Assembly: GCA_023055355.1 (NCBI GenBank) | Contig: JALJCS010000010.1 | Span: forward strand, 20,351,001-20,415,000 | Direction of reading: 5' to 3' | Length of the DNA: 64,000 nucleotides | Origin: Agelaius tricolor | Lineage: Eukaryota; Chordata; Aves; Passeriformes; Icteridae | In this document: piece by piece, positions 58,071-64,000 of the stretch | Layout: every line of letters begins with the position of its first letter | Position numbering within the stretch: position 1 is the first letter of the stretch | The notes under the pieces: generated by a model | The model's database searches: none | Told to the model about the DNA's origin: nothing | What the model saw: only the letters and a program-made list of their open reading frames with translations | Position numbers and translations under genes: made by a program

Positions 58071-60169
58071 GCAGGCAGATGTGCCAGGATAGGGGGATGG
58101 TGAAGTGTCTTTGTAGAAGAGTCATCTGAACAACATCTGCTAAAGATGAACATCAGGCTTGAAATTCAGAGTCCTCCAAGAGCTGGTCAGGTCTGAGCCA
58201 TGGGGGAAGGTGCAGAGTGGGCAGGAGGGGAGTGAGGCAGAGCCTGGCAAAAGCAGCTGGTGTGGAGCACATCTGGCACAGGCTGAAAAGATGGGATGAT
58301 GGTTGGTGCTGGGTGTCCTGACAACAGTCCAGGAGCAGTGTCTTGGAGCCAGATAGGGAATGGAAGGCTCTGGGAGATGCTGCCCCTCTGCATCCTCTGG
58401 TAGCCAGGTCTGAGCACTGGCTGCAGGGGAGAGGCTGGTGGAAGGATGCAGTTGTGCACTTGGTCTGCTGGGAGGGTGTGTCCTCTCTGCATTTGTACCA
58501 TTCTTTATAAACCCACTGATGATGCCATCTTGCAGCAATGAGCTGTGAGATGCAAACAGCTGCTGCCTTTGGTTTGAATGTGGTACCCTGTTGTTCCTTC
58601 TGATGCCTCCTAGGTCTTGTGTTAGTGAGAAACACCAAAAATGGCTTTTCAGCTCTTCACCACCAAAACTGGCTCTTCACCCCAGACTCTCCTCTCATCT
58701 TGCAGCAGAAAGATGGTCTGGGTGACCTCATTGTCTCTGTGCAGTTACTTCAGAACCTCCAGGCCATTTAACACTCTGTTGTCAGCTCCTAAAAGGAGCA
58801 GCACAAGGAGCTGGGGTCCCTCAGGATGTGCTGTGGGGAGCTGGGAATGCAGTGAGCAGCTCCCATGTGTAGGTTTCCAAAAAGATGCTGGACAATCAGC
58901 ACAGAGTCACAGGAATGAACTGGGGAGAGAGCCTGGCATTGAGGGCTTGGAAGGGAAGAGCTCTGTCTAGCTTATCAGGGAGAAAATTGAGAGTGCCTTG
59001 ATCGTGGTCTGTGTGGGTCTTTACAAGGAGAAGAGGCTGGCTGGTGAAGGGCTCTCTTTAATCTTGCAGAGAGCACTGGAGCACGAGCCAGGCACTGGGA
59101 CATAGAGCCAGGGAATTTCAAGTTAGAATGGAGGCGCTTGGGTTTGCTCCTGCCAGTGACTGGGGCATGCTCCCAAGGGCAGTGGTTGATCCTCCATCTC
59201 TTAATGTCTCTAAAAGTGGGCTAGGAGCCTGCCTGGAAGAAAACCAAGTTGTTTGGTTTGGTCTTGGTTGAACATCAGTGGACAGGAGGTCAAGAAGAGA
59301 GATCTATTTGTCCTTCCAGTATCTCCATCTGTGAAATGGGGCTGCAGGTTGTGAATGTTTGGTTGTGGTAAGCACCTCTTGGCTGGAGAGGGATTGTGAT
59401 GATGTGGTACAGGGCTGGATGTGGGCAGGTGCTCCACAGCTTTTCTCACTTCCCAGATATTTGCTGTACCCCGCATGGAGAGGAAAGGACCTGTCAGTCC
59501 CCCAGGGCAGAGCTGCAGAGCCTCTCAGCTTAGGCATGCCCTTTATCTGGGCTTGTGTGCACTTGGCTGTCCAGGGCATTTTAACTAACCATGGGGAGTT
59601 TTCCAGCAAAGCCCTGGTAATATTTATACGTTTAGGAAATGATGCTTTCACACACACAGTTTTTGGCAAGGGTTCACTGCTGAGCAGCTGCCTGGGCTTG
59701 AGCAGAGCTGGAAGGAGCAGTGGCTGTGCAGAAGCCGAGGTGAAGCTGGTGGCTTTTATTGGCAAGCCCAGGGGTTCACACCATTAGGGGAAGGAGAAGG
59801 CAGCTGGAGAGGGCTCAGTGCTTCGGGGCTTCCCCAGCTCTGTTCCCAGCAGTCTAGGACCCAGCAGGTTGGGGATATTTTGTCCCCTGGTGTCCCTCTG
59901 GTTTACAGAAATGGCCCCACAGGGCAGGGTGGGGTGGCCACCCATGAGTTTTGAGGGCCTGCTCCAGCTTGGCTACGGTCAGCGTTTCATGACACAGCTT
60001 ATTCCAGAGTCTGCACTCCGACTTGGAGGGAGCAGGGTGAGCAGGTTCCTGCAGCGCCGTTCCCCCTGCTCTGAGGAGGGCAGGGACAGGTACACCGAGG
60101 ACAAGCTCATGGATACCATCAGTGCAAATATAGCCCCCGTGCCCCAGGATGCTCTGCCCTGTGTATTTT

Positions 60170-60640
60170 TATCTGCTGTGGCTGGCCGGGGGCGGCTGCT
60201 CCGCACCTCCGCAAGCGGAGCGCGGGACCTCGGCAAACAGGACGCGGCGGGTTCACGGCTCGACCCCGGGGCCCGGCGAGGAGGAGGAGGATGTACCATC
60301 AAAACAAGCAACGCTGCAGAGGAAGATAAACAAACAGGCAGCTTCCAGTGTGGCCCCGGCCGAGGGCGAGTGGGAGCCCCGGGGCCAGGGCTGGCGGGGG
60401 TGCCGGCAGCGGTGCTGGCTGACGTCAGGGCGGCCGGGGTCAGCATCCCTCGCATTGTTTCCCACCCGGGCTGGGACCCGGGCCAGGCACCCGGCCCCCT
60501 CCCGGCTAGGGACACAGGCCAGCGGGGCAGGTGGAGGGTGGCCGGGACGCGCTCTGCAGCCGCAGGCCATTGCCACCGCGGGGTCCAGCCGGGTACCTGG
60601 CTGCTGCTCACTGCCTGCCTCCAGCACCCACTCTCTGCTT
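60170..60640. promoter_or_regulatory. GC-rich intronic block with CRE, GATA and FOX motifs
   Basis: CpG-rich segment within the NHEJ1 intron. It contains the palindromic CRE TGACGTCA at 60420-60427 and overlapping AGATAA (60324-60329) and ATAAACA (60326-60332) motifs. It ends near a good but unassigned splice-acceptor-like tract (ctgctttttaacag, AG at 60647-60648). Regulatory role inferred from motif density and from the known enhancer content of this intron in mammals. Confidence 0.4.
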
Positions 60641-62198
60641 TTTAACAGGAACTAAAAATAAGCCCTGGGTAGCGGAGTGGCCCCGGTCTGGCCGAGGACG
60701 AAGGCGGTGGTGGCCTGCGTGTTTTGCAGGGTGGGGACGGCATCCCTCAAACCCACGCCAGCTCAGGGCAGTGGAGAGGAAGCAGCCCTTTGGCTCCTTC
60801 AAACGAGGGATGTTTTTAATTAGCGCAAGGTAGCTGCGGCTTTGCAGCTGCGACTGGGCCAGAGTGGGGTGATGGCATGTGTGTGACATGGACTGCGTGC
60901 ACACAGGGTGCAGGGCTTGGGGAGAACATCCTGGGGGTGCTCTGCTGGGCTGGGGCCCTTGGCATGGAGCTGGGGAAGGAGCTGTGTGCTGCTGCTGTCA
61001 GGGCTAAGCAGTGCAAAATTTGCAGAGCCCTGAGCAGGTTGGCTCAGGGCAGAGGTGGCAGCATGGGGCTGGCTTGTGGGGCAGCTTGGATGAGCAGAGC
61101 AAGCTCTTGTGTGCTGCCAAGCATTTGTGCTGTGCGCCCCATGGGTGATGGTGTCTTGTTCTGGATTGGGGCCACCTGGATGGTCCTTGCTTCATTCCTG
61201 AGCAAGCTTTGGTCACATCATCCCATCACTGCCCTGGGGTCTGAGTTGCACACTGGAAATGCAGTGGGCCATGGCTGTGCTGAGCAGAGTGGGGCACACA
61301 CTGCCCTGCACACACGTGGTCTCAGGGAGCTGCACACTGCTGCAAGCAGGAATGGAGCGAGGGCTGCTTGTACTCAGCGTGAGCACATGTACCAGAGCAG
61401 GAGCGTGAGAACAGCACTAGGAGTGCTGCTACTGATGGGAACAGGGGCCACAGTGCCACATCTGCTGCCTGAAGAGGACAGGGGACAGGGACTAGCACTT
61501 GGTGTCCACAGTGGTGCACCTGGGGAGATGCACTGGTGGTCATCACAGTGTGGGTGCTCACCACCGCCTGGGCACAGCCCCCTGCAGTGTTTGCCATAGA
61601 GGCCCGTGGTGGTCGGTGCTGCGGTGTTATTTATTTATTTGCTGAGGCCCCAGCAGGTGAGGGGCACCCAGCCAGGATGCACTCTCGGGGCTGCCACTGG
61701 CAGCCACAGGCCGCTTGCACAAGCAGTGAGTCAGTGGAGCTACATGCTGCTAAAACCAGACTTGGCACAGGCACCCCAGAGCAGCAGTCTGCCCAAAAGT
61801 GCCCAGACCACGGGCAAGCAGTGAGTCCCTGGCTGCTGGACCAGGGCTAGGCTGGCTGTGATTGCTCCAGCCCTTGCCTCTGCCAGGGAGTGGATGCTAT
61901 CCCAAGAGCCCTGAGGGGATGTTCCTTCTGGGGATCTGTGGGTTTCACAGCCCAACCCCCTGTGACTGTGGCTGTGACACTGTAGAGAATGGGTGGCACC
62001 TGGACCAGGTACAGGCAGCTGTCTGCTTGGTTCCAGCCCACTTCGGCCCAGCATCCAGTGGTTTGTTTGGGGATGGAGGGGTGGACAAGCACCATCACAG
62101 CCACCCTCCCTGGGGTGCTGCACAGTCCTTGTCTGGCACATGTGGTCTGGCATGTATAGAGAGCCCTCCTTTGCAGCTGGGGTGCTCCTCATCCTCTC

Positions 62199-62284
62199 CA
62201 TGCCATGCCATGCCGTGCTGTACCGTGCAAAGCTGTGCCGCACTGCTGTGGTGTGCCAGGTTGTGCCATGCTGTGCCATGCACT
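62199..62284. repeat. Degenerate TGCCA/TGCCG tandem repeat
   Basis: Repeated (C)CATG/TGCCG pentamers, clean at 62199-62216 and increasingly diverged to 62284. A small minisatellite-like array with no coding content. Confidence 0.75.
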
Positions 62285-63535
62285 GCAGGCAGCAAGAGGG
62301 GTGTCACAGATCTTTTGGCAGAAGGGGCCAGACCCTGCTCCTGCGGGAGAGGCCCCAGCCTGTGCTTGGGCACTGGCTGTGCAGTGCTGCTGAGGAGCAG
62401 CTCAGCTCGGGGGATGATTGATCTCGTGTCAGCAGGCAGTGGTTTGAGCCAGTGCCAGGCCTCAGCTCAAATGGGAGCATTGAAGGGGGAGAGCCCCTTC
62501 CCCCTCCTGAAAGCAGAGCAGCCATCCCCCTGCCACCAGCCCCGGCTCTGCTCCCACATCTTGGCCATTATCAGCCCTGCAGCTGTGGGCAGTGCCCAGC
62601 CCTGGGGAGCGCCAGGGGCAGCAGGGAGCACGGAGGTGTCTGGGGTCCCAGCCCCACCATGCTGGGCTCTGTGGCTGTGTTTGGGCTAGAGGAGGGCAAA
62701 GGGGACATGCAGGGATGGTTGGCAGGGGAGAAGGTGTGGAGCATGGTCTGCCCCTCACCACTGTGCCTTGCAGCCACCTGTCCCAGCTCAGGGTATGGCA
62801 GCAGCTCCTGGAAGCAAAGGATCTTTTGAGGTGGAAAACAGGGTAGACTTTGATGAGGCACTAAAGGCACTGCTCTGTGTTAGCAAGGGATGTGGCAGCA
62901 GCTCTGTCCCCAGCTGATGGGGTTTGGACGGGGGTGTTGCCATCCCCACTGTCTCCAAGAGCAGAGGAACAGTGCTGCCTGCAGCCCTGGTGCTGTCCTC
63001 AGCAGCTCCCAGCACCCCTTCTGTGCTTGAAATGTCAGGTTTTTTCACCATGTCCCTGTGTGTCCTGAGCCCTTCACTAGCTTCCTCCACACCCACAGCT
63101 GCATCCCTTCTCCAGTGGCATCCGCTGGCAGCTTTTATTGGTGTTCCTGAAAGCTGATCCCTCCCTATCCCATGGGCCAAAGGCTCTGTAGCCTCCTCCA
63201 GTTGTGCCAGCCCATGCAGAGGTGATACTGAACAGCTGAGACATCTGGGCAGACAGCAGCACCTGGGAATGGGTTGCTCTGCACCCCAGGGGATACAGCC
63301 ATCGGATTCCTGAGTCTGCCTGCTCCCACTCTGCCTGGACCTTTGCACTCTGTGTATCTGTGTAAGGAAACAGGGCCATTCATGTATTTCTCTCTCTATT
63401 TATACCTCTCCCTTTCCGTATTTAGTGTGTGCACAGGCAGAGGGGGCAGCAAATGCCGGGGCCACTGATGTTCTTGGCTCCAGCACGGGCTGGAATTTCG
63501 TCCTGGAATGTATCCTGAACCGCTCTGAAAACACG

Positions 63536-63541
63536 AATAAA
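63536..63541 (+). terminator. Isolated strong poly(A) site in the NHEJ1 intron
   Basis: AATAAA followed at once by TCTCTGTGTGTTGTGTGCAT and further GU-rich sequence, a textbook hexamer plus downstream element. No terminal exon of a known gene precedes it. It could end an alternative short NHEJ1 transcript or a noncoding RNA, or be unused. Confidence 0.5.
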
Positions 63542-64000
63542 TCTCTGTGTGTTGTGTGCATGTGTGTACCCAAATACATAGACAACGTATAGACATGGAG
63601 CCATATAGGGCATTTGTGAGCTTTGCTATTTAAAGGAAGGAGTAGTTAGAGGGTTCTCAGCGAGGCAAACACCTCTGGATCAAAGGGATGCAGGGTGCTC
63701 TGCTAGTGACCAGGCATCTGAGAAGGTAGCTGGCACTTGCTTTGTCCTCTCTGGGGAGTTGAAGCCACCCTGTTTGTTGGTGACATGTCCAAAGTAGCAT
63801 GCCCTTCAAGCACCAAGCAGTGCTCTCATCCCATGGTGCCTACATTTGATTGAGATCTCTGCTTCCTGGCCTCCAGCCTCTCAGTGAGAGCCCCAGAGAA
63901 CCAGCTCCTGTGTTGCTAATAGAGGCTGCAGAGCCTGATCTGGAGCTGGATGATGTTAGGCAAGGATATCAACCCCTCTGTGGCACGGGGTGGGTTTCCA

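Larger units (their letters stand above)
56524..64000 (+). other. NHEJ1: NHEJ1 intron (open on the right)
   Basis: Intronic sequence after the exon ending at 56523. No further NHEJ1 exon was recognised in it. In mammals the NHEJ1 introns hold distal enhancers of the neighbouring IHH gene, and the same order is expected to the right of this window. Recognised contents are an ancient LINE at 57400-58070, a GC-rich motif block at 60170-60640, a pentamer-like repeat at 62199-62284 and an isolated poly(A) site at 63536. The rest shows no structure I could name. Confidence 0.7.

Noticed and set aside
59818..60645. 275-codon plus-strand frame in the NHEJ1 intron
   Set aside because: No similarity to NHEJ1 or any protein I recognise, and it runs through the CpG-rich block where stops are rare.

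Overview
This is vertebrate nuclear DNA, almost certainly from a bird. Its genes are spliced, introns are short and GC-rich, promoters are CpG islands, interspersed repeats are sparse, and the one young repeat recognised is a 5'-truncated CR1 LINE with a bird-type 3' end. Gene identities come from reading spliced exons against remembered mammalian orthologues. No database search was possible.

Layout, left to right: ATG9A (+, 5' end outside the window); ABCB6 (+, complete); ZFAND2B (-, complete); RETREG2/FAM134A (-, complete); CNPPD1 (+, complete); SLC23A3 (+, complete except for an uncertain N-terminus); NHEJ1/XLF (+, first four coding exons, 3' exons outside the window). This is the conserved order of the human 2q35 IHH-NHEJ1 block, inverted as a whole. 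For the complete genes the inferred exon phases close perfectly, giving 840 aa (ABCB6), 266 aa (ZFAND2B), 554 aa (RETREG2), 438 aa (CNPPD1) and about 615 aa (SLC23A3).

The ATG9A poly(A) signal lies about 100-150 nt before the ABCB6 CpG-island promoter. ABCB6 and ZFAND2B converge tail to tail. RETREG2 and CNPPD1 diverge from a 369-bp CpG-rich shared promoter. From about 56.5 kb to the end the window is NHEJ1 intron. In mammals this intron region holds IHH enhancers. Here it contains an ancient L3/CR1-like LINE, a GC-rich block with CRE, GATA and FOX motifs, and an isolated strong poly(A) site.

The genes do not form one pathway. ATG9A and RETREG2 are both autophagy-linked (autophagosome lipid supply, ER-phagy), ZFAND2B works in ER/proteasome quality control, ABCB6 is a porphyrin ABC transporter, SLC23A3 is an orphan nucleobase-ascorbate family transporter, CNPPD1 is a cyclin-like membrane protein and NHEJ1 acts in DNA double-strand-break repair. 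The most striking signal is a textbook U12-type AT-AC intron in ATG9A at the left edge.
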